Of a stretch of 40,019 nt of DNA, positions 1-7,738 are shown piece by piece (position 1 is the stretch's first letter; each line of letters opens with the position of its first letter). The position numbers and the translations under genes were made by a program. Below the pieces are notes generated by a model. That model did no database searches. It was not told the DNA's origin and was given only the letters and a program-made list of their open reading frames with translations. Source of the stretch: Planctomycetota bacterium (GTDB lineage: Bacteria > Planctomycetota > Planctomycetia > Planctomycetales > Planctomycetaceae); contig JAJRVU010000313.1 of the NCBI GenBank assembly GCA_024277145.1, positions 1 to 40,019 of the forward strand, in the 5' to 3' direction.

Positions 1-1
1 A

Positions 2-526
2 AAAGGCAAAGATGTTCCCCGGCGTAACATGTTGATGGCGTTGCTACTATCTCCTTTTGCAATTGCCTGGATGGCAATGGGATCAGCTGCAGGTATTTTC
101 ACTCTCGGAATTGCTCGATTCATGATGCCTAATGCAATGGTCGAGCCGCCCAGTAAATTCAAGGTTGGGCCTGTGGGTGATTATCCTGCAGATGCCGTGA
201 TTACAAAGTGGAAAGCACAGTTTGGTATTTGGCTGGTGAATGTGGATTGGAAAGGAAAGCGTGAAATTTATGCACTCGCTTCCGTCTGTACTCATTTAGG
301 GTGTACTCCCAACTGGCTTGAAGGTGAGCAAAAGTTTAAATGTCCCTGTCATGGTTCAGGATTTTATAAAAACGGTGTTAACTTTGAAGGTCCTGCTCCA
401 CGGCCGTTAGAACGGATGGGGATTCGGGTTGCTGAAGATGGCATGATTGAAGTTGATAAAGGTCAGAAGTTTCAGGAAGAAATGGGGCAGTGGGAAGACG
501 CTGCTTCCTACATTGAAATTGTCTGA
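2..526 (+). CDS. Rieske 2Fe-2S protein of a bc-type complex (5' partial)
   Basis: This is the iron-sulfur subunit that takes the first electron from quinol at the Qo site and passes it to the c-type cytochrome. The reading frame is open to the left window edge (nine codons before the ATG at 29, including an Arg-Arg pair before the membrane segment), so the true start probably lies upstream and the gene is partial. Counting from ATG 29, a membrane anchor covers residues 3-30. The cluster-binding motifs are CTHLGC (C87, H89, C92) and CPCHGS (C105, C107, H108); C87, H89, C105 and H108 should bind the cluster, and C92 and C107 should form the disulfide. The RR before the hydrophobic helix fits Tat export, which is usual for Rieske proteins. 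It leads the operon with cytochrome b. The motifs are intact, so the family call is firm; only the N-terminus is unknown. Confidence 0.93.
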   Translation, partial: KGKDVPRRNMLMALLLSPFAIAWMAMGSAAGIFTLGIARFMMPNAMVEPPSKFKVGPVGDYPADAVITKWKAQFGIWLVNVDWKGKREIYALASVCTHLGCTPNWLEGEQKFKCPCHGSGFYKNGVNFEGPAPRPLERMGIRVAEDGMIEVDKGQKFQEEMGQWEDAASYIEIV

Positions 527-538
527 GATTTTTTTGGT

Positions 539-559
539 AAGGTCTTTGTTCAAGGCCTT
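539..559 (+). other. Intercistronic hairpin after the Rieske gene
   Basis: AAGGTCTT and AAGGCCTT form an 8-bp stem (one T-G wobble) around the loop TGTTC, 12 nt after the Rieske stop. No T-run follows, so it is more likely an mRNA-processing or stability element than a terminator. Its role is inferred. Confidence 0.35.
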
Positions 560-635
560 GGATTGTTAAAAACTCTGTGTAGATAAAAGCCTGTGTTGAA
601 AAAATATAGGTGAGATATAGAATAGGTGGGAACCG

Positions 636-1409
636 ATGTCGATCGGTGATTATATTCGCGATTCGCAAATTTGGAAAAGTATCTTTCGTCATCCTGCGCC
701 GCATGATCGACGAAATCGAATTGTCGTTGTTCTGACAAATTTCTTTTTGCATTTGCACCCTGTTTCTGTGAAGCAACAGGGGATTGCCCTTTCCTACACA
801 TGGTGTATGGGGGGAGTGACGTTCTTCCTGTTTCTTGTCGAAACGATTACCGGCGTTCTGTTGATGTTTTATTATCGTCCGACATTGGAGTGGGCGTTTA
901 ACGATATATTGGCCTTGCGCGATGTGAGTACGTTGGGGATTATGCGCGAGATCCACCGATGGGGGGCTCATGCAATGGTTATTGCGGTCTGGTTGCATAT
1001 GTACCGCGTCTTTTTGACAGGAAGTTATAAACCTCCGCGAGAATTTAACTGGGTCGTCGGCGTGATCCTTCTGGTATTAACCCTACTTCTTTCGTTCACC
1101 GGTTATTTGCTTCCGTGGGATCAGTTGGCTGTCTGGGCGATTACCGTTGGTTCGAACATGGCTCGTGCTACTCCATTCCTTGGATATGAAGGTCCGGGGG
1201 CGCAATTATTGAATATCGGAGGCTACGATTTAATAACGAGCGGGAGCGATGCGCGCTTCCTGCTATTGGGAAGTCGTTTTGTGGGTGAAGCAACCCTGAA
1301 TCGATTTTATATTTTGCATTGTGTTGCGATTCCGTTAGTGGTTGCCCTTTTGATTGCAATTCACTTCTGGCGTATTCGTAAAGATGGTGGAATCAGTCAG
1401 CCTTTGTAA
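636..1409 (+). CDS. Cytochrome b N-terminal half (cytochrome b6-type)
   Basis: This is the dihaem membrane subunit of the quinol:cytochrome c reductase. The 257-residue length and separate C-terminal gene match the split b6/subunit IV arrangement. Haem ligands are H107 and H121 in one helix and H228 and H243 in the other. The second pair has 14 intervening residues, the spacing of b6-type rather than mitochondrial-type cytochrome b. The Qo-side stretch [13 protein letters not shown] (about 156-168) matches the family's GYxLPWDQ signature. About four to five membrane helices are visible. The N-terminal 35 residues are hydrophilic and basic and face the cytoplasm by the positive-inside rule. 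It lies 109 nt after the Rieske gene and 80 nt before the C-terminal half, in one operon. The family call is secure. Confidence 0.95.
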   Translation: MSIGDYIRDSQIWKSIFRHPAPHDRRNRIVVVLTNFFLHLHPVSVKQQGIALSYTWCMGGVTFFLFLVETITGVLLMFYYRPTLEWAFNDILALRDVSTLGIMREIHRWGAHAMVIAVWLHMYRVFLTGSYKPPREFNWVVGVILLVLTLLLSFTGYLLPWDQLAVWAITVGSNMARATPFLGYEGPGAQLLNIGGYDLITSGSDARFLLLGSRFVGEATLNRFYILHCVAIPLVVALLIAIHFWRIRKDGGISQPL

Positions 1410-1431
1410 TGTACTCTGTTTTCGTTTGTTT

Positions 1432-1444
1432 GAGAATAATTCTC
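1432..1444 (+). other. Short palindrome between cytochrome b halves
   Basis: GAGAATAATTCTC is a perfect 13-nt palindrome, which as RNA gives a 5-bp GAGAA/TTCTC stem with loop TAA. It lies 23 nt after the cytochrome b6-type gene. It is short and AT-rich, so chance is possible; it is noted because other long gaps of this operon also contain an inverted repeat. Confidence 0.25.
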
Positions 1445-1489
1445 CATTAATAATAATTTTTCAGGTATAGAGTAAGTGGTGAGAAGATA

Positions 1490-2860
1490 ATGGCACATCC
1501 AAATTTGACAAGCAGTGTTATCTTTGGCCTGGGATGGTTATATCTGATTCTCTGTTTGATGAATTCTTTCTGGGCGATGGCCCAGTTGAAAAAACAGAAG
1601 CATTTCAAGGTATGGGATATCTTTGGGGGGATGGAAGTTCCTTCTGCAACGACATGGTTTGCATATTCCCTGTTTCTTGGTCTGGTTTCCTTTGCCCATT
1701 TCTCAGGATCTGGCAGTCCCGATCGATTTATGCTTTCGCTCCCTGAGTTTTTTAAGGATTCCGTTGATAGTATTCTGGCTGACCCAAGAGTTTATTTTGC
1801 ATTGACAGTCGGCGGTTTTGCTTTGATGATCTGGTTGCGGGAATGGTGGACCAAGCCAACCGTTGCCTGGATCTTGCTGAACATGTCCATCCTCTTTCTT
1901 GCATTAAGTATGACCGACTGGGATTTTCGCCAGATTGTCGGGAAGCCTGATAATGTTCCGATTGTGGGAATGCTTTTTCTTCTCGGATTTTTTACATGGA
2001 TTTACTTTAGTCGTGCAGTTGATAATGATCGTCGGATGGCGCAAGGCTTGCCTATTCGTGAACGAGAAAATAATGAATCAGTCCTGGTTTGGCCTGATCT
2101 TGTTTATCCTGAACTGATTTGCATGATTGTTCTGACCGTGATTCTGGTTGCCTGGGGAATCGGGCTTCCTGCACCTTTGGAAGAACCTGCGAATATCGCG
2201 AAAACTCCTAACCCGTCAAAAGCTCCCTGGTACTTTCTTGGTTTGCAGGAAATGCTTGTGTACTACGATCCCTGGTTGGCAGGGGTGGTTTTTCCAAGTG
2301 TGATCCTGGGGGGGTTGATGGCCCTTCCGTATATTGATTTTAATAAAAGTGGGAACGGGTATTACACGTTTAATGAACGTAGTTTTGCAGTCAGTACATT
2401 CCTCTTTGGGTTTTTCCCGTTGTGGGTTGCGTTGATTGTGCTGGGAACATTTTTACGTGGTCCCAACTGGAACTTCTTTGGAATCTATGAATTCTGGGAC
2501 GTTCATAAACTGGAAGCGTTGAATAATAAGAATTTATCTGAAATCGTCTGGGACGATATGTTAGGTGTGGGAAGACCTGTTGCAGAAGCGGGTGCAAGTT
2601 TTGCAAGTCAATCAGTCACCATCCTGATTCGGGAATCGGTTGGTTTGATTTTCGTTTTCCTTTACCTGGCTGCGTTGCCACCACTTATGGCAGCAACCGG
2701 TTATTTCAGAAAATATTATAATCGAATGGGTTTCATTCGGTTTATGGTTTTCACCAACTTGATTCTTTTGATGGCAGCTTTGCCTATTAAAATGCTTTTA
2801 AGGTGGGTGTTAAACCTGAAGTATATTGTGGCCATTCCTGAATGGTTCTTTAATATCTGA
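1490..2860 (+). CDS. Cytochrome b C-terminal half (extended subunit IV-like)
   Basis: This is the second membrane subunit of the quinol-oxidising core, carrying part of the Qo pocket. At 456 residues it is far longer than cyanobacterial subunit IV (about 160) and has roughly nine to ten hydrophobic segments, including several extra N-terminal helices before the conserved part. The subunit IV region begins near residue 205 (VYPELICMIVLTVILVAWG) and leads to the Qo signature at residues 245-248. There the usual PEWY is APWY, so the glutamate is replaced by P246 while W247 and Y248 are kept. This fits a different quinol, probably menaquinol, but that is inference. Two more helices occupy the C-terminal third, after a soluble loop around residues 325-375. 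Neighbours on both sides belong to the same complex. Confidence 0.88.
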   Translation: MAHPNLTSSVIFGLGWLYLILCLMNSFWAMAQLKKQKHFKVWDIFGGMEVPSATTWFAYSLFLGLVSFAHFSGSGSPDRFMLSLPEFFKDSVDSILADPRVYFALTVGGFALMIWLREWWTKPTVAWILLNMSILFLALSMTDWDFRQIVGKPDNVPIVGMLFLLGFFTWIYFSRAVDNDRRMAQGLPIRERENNESVLVWPDLVYPELICMIVLTVILVAWGIGLPAPLEEPANIAKTPNPSKAPWYFLGLQEMLVYYDPWLAGVVFPSVILGGLMALPYIDFNKSGNGYYTFNERSFAVSTFLFGFFPLWVALIVLGTFLRGPNWNFFGIYEFWDVHKLEALNNKNLSEIVWDDMLGVGRPVAEAGASFASQSVTILIRESVGLIFVFLYLAALPPLMAATGYFRKYYNRMGFIRFMVFTNLILLMAALPIKMLLRWVLNLKYIVAIPEWFFNI

Positions 2861-2907
2861 GATTTCAGAATTTATTATTTTTGTAAATTCCAAATTAATA
2901 AAAAACC

Positions 2908-2938
2908 AATCCATCCTGCCTGACTGCAATGATGGATT
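2908..2938 (+). other. Hairpin just upstream of the octahaem cytochrome gene
   Basis: AATCCATC (2908-2915) and GATGGATT (2931-2938) form a perfect 8-bp stem with a 15-nt loop, ending 21 nt before the ATG at 2960. It has no T-run. It could mark RNA processing or adjust translation of the very large downstream gene. The structure is seen in sequence; the role is inferred. Confidence 0.4.
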
Positions 2939-2959
2939 AATAAATGAGGTTAAGAAGCC

Positions 2960-5900
2960 ATGCCGGCAACGGAAAAATATTGGCGTGATCTGAATAAAAT
3001 GCATGTCATTTTTGCCTGTAGTGCTGTTGCGCTATTGGGTGTGACTCTATGGATGATGGCTGAAGATCACAGCGAAGAGTGGCATGATTACCAGAGATCC
3101 TTCACTAAGGTGAATGTTGCACTCGGCGAGCAGCAAAAGCGTGATATTAAAACGAGTGAGTTTGAAACCAAAACCACAGAATTAGAAGAGAGTATTAATT
3201 CTGAAAAAGAGTCGCTGGGAAATGATCAGGACTATTTGAAGTTCAAAAAAGAAGCAGCCAAAGCGAAGCTGGTATCCGATGTTCTTGCGCGTGATATCAA
3301 AAGTGAACGTGCTCACCGCGATGTTGCTCGGGCAAACTACGATCTTGCGATTGCCAATAATAAACCAAAATCTGTCCAGGATGAGAAAAAAGCTCTTTTT
3401 GACAAGCAGCAGGCTGTTGTTGAGAAAATGGAACTTGATCTTCAGCTTAAAGATAAAATATTGGCTGAAGCAAATGCGAAGGTGAGTGGGAAATCAAAAA
3501 AACTGGATGACCTGAAAGCAGCTTTGGGGAAATTACAAACTGATTTAAATCTGATTCACAAAGCTGTTGATGAAATGGCTCCGGAAGGAACATTAAAATC
3601 GGTCAAACGAGCGATTATGGAATGGCCGATTATCGATGGCTTTAATTCACATCAGAAGGTTGATCAAATCTGGTTGCCTAACTTGAAAATTACGTTGGGA
3701 ATGTCAAAGACTGCTAGGTTTGACCGTTGTAGAACGTGCCATCTTGGAATTGATAAAGTGCAGGCAGGGGGTGTTCCTACTTATCCCTTCGGTGAAACTG
3801 ATAGTAAAGACCCAAAAGACTGGGTTAAGGAAAACAAATACCCGCAGCCTTATGCAACGCATCCAAATACCGATTTATATCTGACTTCAGCCAGTCCGCA
3901 TCCATCAGGAAAATTCGGATGTACCATTTGTCATGAAGGTCAGGGATCGGGTGTGAACTTCACGAATGCTGCCCACTATTTCAATGATCCAGCCCAGCAT
4001 CATGAATGGGAACACAAGTACGGCTTCAAAACGAATCATTATTGGGAATATCCCATGTATGCAAAACGATTCACCGAGGCAACCTGCATTAAATGCCATC
4101 ACAAAATGGAAGAACTGGGTAACAGTCTGGCTCATGGAAACAGTGCTCCTAAAGTTTACAATGGTTATAAAATTATTGAGAAATATGGTTGCTTTGGCTG
4201 CCATGAAATTCATGGTTATGAGAACGGAGAATCAATTGGACCTGATCTTCGTTTAGAGCCGGGAACTCCTGAAGAGATTGCAAAAATTGCAGCTGATCCC
4301 GGATTAATTGCAGGTCAAATGAGAAAAGTTGGTCCTGCATTAAGGCATATTGCTTCCAAAACAACAGAAGCATGGACTGAAATCTGGACCAAAGAACCGA
4401 AAAATTTCCGTCCCACAACCAAAATGCCTCAGTTCTTCCATCTGACAAACCAAGAGGATGAACTGGCAAAAGAATTAATGCCTGTGGAAATTGCGAGCCT
4501 GACAACTTACCTGTTTGATAAATCAGAACCGATTGATTTACTCAAGCCGGCAAAGTCTTACAAACCGAACGCAAAACGTGGTCAGGAATTGTTCACGCAG
4601 CGGGGATGTATGGCTTGCCATAGTCATGGAAAAGTTGAAGGGGGAAAAGCTGATTTCGGTCCTGATCTCAGTAAGATTTCCCAGAAAATCAAACCACTTA
4701 AATCTGGTCAGAAACTGACTCAATCTGAAGGATTCCGTTGGCTATATACGTGGGTTCGTGAGCCGGAAAGGCATCACAAAAGAACAAAGATGCCTAATCT
4801 CTTTCTGGAAGCTTTTGATCTGAAAGGGGAGACGATTGATCCTGCTGCAGACATTGCTGCCTTCTTGATGGAAGGATCTAAAGGGGATTACAAGAAAATC
4901 AAAGTTGAAAATGAAGCTCTTGATAAACTGGTCGTCCTGTTTTTAAGAGGTTCAAAATTACTTCGGGATGAAGAAATTGAAGGATTGCTTACTTCAAAAA
5001 ACCATGCATTCCCTGTTCCAAAAGAGAGAATTAAAGGGGATGAAGTTGAGCTTTTGAGTGATAGTAAATCAATGTCTGAAGCGGAATGGCATCGAATGAA
5101 ACTGAACTATGTCGGAAGAAGAACGATCTCCCGCTATGGCTGTTATGGTTGTCATGATATTCCCGGATTTGAAACGGCTCGACCTGTTGGAACGACATTG
5201 CAGGATTGGGGACGCAAAGAAACAAGCAAACTTGCATTCGAACATATTGCAGAATTTCTTCATCATCATGGTGAACCAGATGGTTCGAGTACCGCAGAAC
5301 GAGTTCATGCTATTGAAAAAGAAGCTGGTTCAGGTCTCCCTCCTGGCGAAAATGGTGAAAAAGATTTATCAGCTGCTTATTTCTATGAAAGCATATTGCA
5401 TCATGGTCGTGAAGGGTTTGTCTGGCAGAAGTTGCGAGCTCCTCGAAGTTATGATTATGAAAAAATTGAAACGAAACGTTATGATGAACGTTTGAGAATG
5501 CCTAAGTTCCCACTTACGGAAGAGGAAGCAGAGGAAGTCGCTACCTTTATTCTGGGATTGGTTGCAGAGCCACCTGCTAGTGAATACATTTATCAGCCGG
5601 ATAAACGGAGTCAGGCGATCATTGATGGTGAGCGATTGTTGCGAAAATACAATTGCACCGGCTGTCATATGACGGAACTGCCCGAGATTCGTTTTGCTGC
5701 TGACCTTGAAGACTTGGTTGGATCAGAACTTGGATCAGATCAGTATGAAGCGGGTAAAAAACTTCTTCTGAAATTGCATTCAGCCCATAACGGTTTAACG
5801 GGTGAATCGCGCAATGTGATTGTTGATGAAGAGAAAATGACTTTGCCTGTTGTCAGTTTTTATGGGATTGTTGGTGCAAAACCGGACCCTGAAGATGATC

Positions 5901-6808
5901 CTGAAGACTGGGAATTCACATTCAATCTTTGGCAACCCTTGCAAGTCGGTGAAAACCTGCTTCTGCCATCTGAGAAAATTACGGTTCCTTATTCACAGAT
6001 TATTCGACCGGATGAAAATTCTGAAGGTTATTATAAACCTGCTAAAGGGGGATCGTTTGCAGAGTTTCTTGTCCAAAATCTGATGGAAACGAAAACGAAT
6101 GGAAACCCTGATCTTGCCTGGCAGATGGCTCCACCTATCTTGAATAAAGAAGGAATTAAAGTTCAGACACCCTGGCTTTACAAGTTCTTATTGAACCCAG
6201 GGAAAATTCGACATACAACTGTTTTACGAATGCCTCAATTCAATATGAGTGATATGGAAGCACAATCATTGGCCAATTATTTTGCTGCCATTGATAATAC
6301 GGAATTCCCATATCAGGATATTCCCCAGAAAGAACCTGAATACCTTTCAAGTCGAAAACAGCAACTGGTGGCATCGGGCAATTTGAAAAGGGATGAAGAA
6401 TACCTTGACATCTGCTGGAAAGCATTGAACATGCCTCTTTGTGTTACATGCCATTCCGTTGGAGGAAAAGTTGTTAAGGGAACAGGTGATCCTTCCAAGC
6501 AGATTCGTGGTCCCAACCTGGTGAATGTGAATCGCAGATTAAAACCAGACTGGGTCATGCTCTGGCTTTATAATCCAAGGTGGGTTACTCCTTATACAGG
6601 AATGCCATTACCTATCGCTCGTGATAAAAAAGAATTCCCGGACTTGTTTAACGGGGAGCGAGAAAGTCAGGTTATCGGAGTTCGTGATGCGTTAATGAAT
6701 TACACGCATTTAATGGAAACAATTGGTATTACTGACTACAAACCACCCAAAGAAAAAAGTGCTAAGAAAGAGGATCAAAAGAATCCCGAAGAGATTGATT
6801 CCAAATGA
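2960..6808 (+). CDS. Giant octahaem membrane-anchored cytochrome c of the bc complex
   Basis: This protein of 1282 residues probably replaces cytochrome c1/f as electron acceptor of the Rieske protein. One membrane helix (about residues 14-33) is followed by a long Lys/Glu-rich stretch (about 50-205) likely to form a periplasmic coiled coil. Eight CXXCH haem sites start at C257, C321, C376, C411, C550, C728, C899 and C1161. The last five are each followed by a Met-Pro motif that can supply the sixth ligand (M489, M611, M847, M1091, M1215), giving five repeated class-I-like modules. The first three lack such a Met and lie closer together, so bis-His ligation is plausible. It starts 99 nt after cytochrome b and overlaps the cupredoxin gene by ATGA, which implies translational coupling. 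No cytochrome c1 or f gene is seen. Haem count and anchor are read directly; the partner assignment is inferred from the operon. Confidence 0.87.
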   Translation: MPATEKYWRDLNKMHVIFACSAVALLGVTLWMMAEDHSEEWHDYQRSFTKVNVALGEQQKRDIKTSEFETKTTELEESINSEKESLGNDQDYLKFKKEAAKAKLVSDVLARDIKSERAHRDVARANYDLAIANNKPKSVQDEKKALFDKQQAVVEKMELDLQLKDKILAEANAKVSGKSKKLDDLKAALGKLQTDLNLIHKAVDEMAPEGTLKSVKRAIMEWPIIDGFNSHQKVDQIWLPNLKITLGMSKTARFDRCRTCHLGIDKVQAGGVPTYPFGETDSKDPKDWVKENKYPQPYATHPNTDLYLTSASPHPSGKFGCTICHEGQGSGVNFTNAAHYFNDPAQHHEWEHKYGFKTNHYWEYPMYAKRFTEATCIKCHHKMEELGNSLAHGNSAPKVYNGYKIIEKYGCFGCHEIHGYENGESIGPDLRLEPGTPEEIAKIAADPGLIAGQMRKVGPALRHIASKTTEAWTEIWTKEPKNFRPTTKMPQFFHLTNQEDELAKELMPVEIASLTTYLFDKSEPIDLLKPAKSYKPNAKRGQELFTQRGCMACHSHGKVEGGKADFGPDLSKISQKIKPLKSGQKLTQSEGFRWLYTWVREPERHHKRTKMPNLFLEAFDLKGETIDPAADIAAFLMEGSKGDYKKIKVENEALDKLVVLFLRGSKLLRDEEIEGLLTSKNHAFPVPKERIKGDEVELLSDSKSMSEAEWHRMKLNYVGRRTISRYGCYGCHDIPGFETARPVGTTLQDWGRKETSKLAFEHIAEFLHHHGEPDGSSTAERVHAIEKEAGSGLPPGENGEKDLSAAYFYESILHHGREGFVWQKLRAPRSYDYEKIETKRYDERLRMPKFPLTEEEAEEVATFILGLVAEPPASEYIYQPDKRSQAIIDGERLLRKYNCTGCHMTELPEIRFAADLEDLVGSELGSDQYEAGKKLLLKLHSAHNGLTGESRNVIVDEEKMTLPVVSFYGIVGAKPDPEDDPEDWEFTFNLWQPLQVGENLLLPSEKITVPYSQIIRPDENSEGYYKPAKGGSFAEFLVQNLMETKTNGNPDLAWQMAPPILNKEGIKVQTPWLYKFLLNPGKIRHTTVLRMPQFNMSDMEAQSLANYFAAIDNTEFPYQDIPQKEPEYLSSRKQQLVASGNLKRDEEYLDICWKALNMPLCVTCHSVGGKVVKGTGDPSKQIRGPNLVNVNRRLKPDWVMLWLYNPRWVTPYTGMPLPIARDKKEFPDLFNGERESQVIGVRDALMNYTHLMETIGITDYKPPKEKSAKKEDQKNPEEIDSK

Positions 6809-7647
6809 AAAATATGAAATTAGTTACACCATTAATGATATTGCTTCTGCCATTTTTGTTTGTTGGCTGTGGTGGAGGGGCTACCTCTTCAACAACAGTC
6901 ACAATTATTCCAGATGTGGTCGAGAATGAGAGTTCAGGTGGTGAGTCATCAAGTGGCGCTGCTGCACCTGTTGGTTTCGGAACATTAAAAGGAAAAGTTG
7001 TTTTCAAAGGGACTGCTCCTAAACTTTCCGTGCTCGTTAAAATGGGTTCCAAGGTTGCTGATGCTGCGATCTGTTCCGCAAAAGATGTGCCTGACGATCG
7101 ACTGGTTGTGAATGCAGAGGGTGGTGTGGCCAATACATTCATATATATGGCTAAGGTTCCCAAAGGATTGAAGATTCCTGCAGTTGAAAATCAGGATGTA
7201 GTTTTCGATCAGAAAAATTGTCGATTTGTTCCGCATGCAGTAATTATGAGAACAGGAATTCCTTTTATGATTATGAATTCTGATCCCATTGCTCATAATA
7301 CTCACACGTTTCCGAAGAAAAACAATCCATTTAATAAACTGGTGGACAGTAAAGGACAATCTTTAACTTACACCAAAGAAGAATCAACTCCTTTAGAAGT
7401 GAAGTGCGACTTGCACGCCTGGATGAGAGGGTATCATTTGCCTTTGAGTCATCCATATGGTGCAGTCTCAAATGAGAATGGTGAATTTGAAATTCCCAAA
7501 ATGCCAGCAGGAAAACATCAACTTCGTGTCTGGCATGAAGCTGCCAATGGCGGGTTTATCGATAGAAAATTACAGGTTGATATTAAACCTGATGAAACGG
7601 TTACAGTCATGATTGATTTTCCGGCTGACAAGTTTTCAGGAAATTGA
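6805..7647 (+). CDS. Cupredoxin lipoprotein with amicyanin-like type 1 copper motif
   Basis: This is a candidate copper electron carrier tethered outside the cytoplasmic membrane. The signal peptide ends in the lipobox LFVGC, with C22 as the lipidated residue, followed by a Gly/Ser-rich linker to about residue 58. A cupredoxin-like region spans about 128-215. DPIAHNTHTF (H164 and/or H167) and CDLHAWM (C201, H204, M207) give the His...Cys-x2-His-x2-Met pattern of amicyanin-type blue copper sites. The C-terminal part (about 218-272) resembles a carboxypeptidase-regulatory-like beta-sandwich (NGEFEIPKMPAGKHQLRVWH). The first stretch (about 58-125) looks like another beta domain with no assigned role. 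It overlaps the octahaem gene by 4 nt (ATGA), so coupled synthesis and a shared complex are likely. Copper binding is inferred from spacing only. Annotation pipelines may call it a regulatory-like domain protein or a methylamine utilisation protein. Confidence 0.75.
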   Translation: MKNMKLVTPLMILLLPFLFVGCGGGATSSTTVTIIPDVVENESSGGESSSGAAAPVGFGTLKGKVVFKGTAPKLSVLVKMGSKVADAAICSAKDVPDDRLVVNAEGGVANTFIYMAKVPKGLKIPAVENQDVVFDQKNCRFVPHAVIMRTGIPFMIMNSDPIAHNTHTFPKKNNPFNKLVDSKGQSLTYTKEESTPLEVKCDLHAWMRGYHLPLSHPYGAVSNENGEFEIPKMPAGKHQLRVWHEAANGGFIDRKLQVDIKPDETVTVMIDFPADKFSGN

Positions 7648-7686
7648 TTGTTGAGTGAAGAGTTTGTTTAGTTTTGGAAATATTTG

Positions 7687-7706
7687 TTAAGAGGTTAAAC
7701 TCTTAA
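7687..7706 (+). other. Intercistronic hairpin before the dihaem lipoprotein gene
   Basis: TTAAGAG and CTCTTAA form a perfect 7-bp stem with a 6-nt loop, 39 nt after the cupredoxin stop and 32 nt before the next start. It is AT-rich without a clear T-run, so processing rather than termination is favoured. Confidence 0.3.
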
Positions 7707-7738
7707 AAGAATTTAATAATTTTTGTGTCAGGTTTGGT

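Noticed and set aside
378-998. Long minus-strand open frame (206 aa) over the Rieske/cytochrome b genes
   Set aside because: It is antisense to two genes with intact family motifs and shows no domain; a shadow frame.
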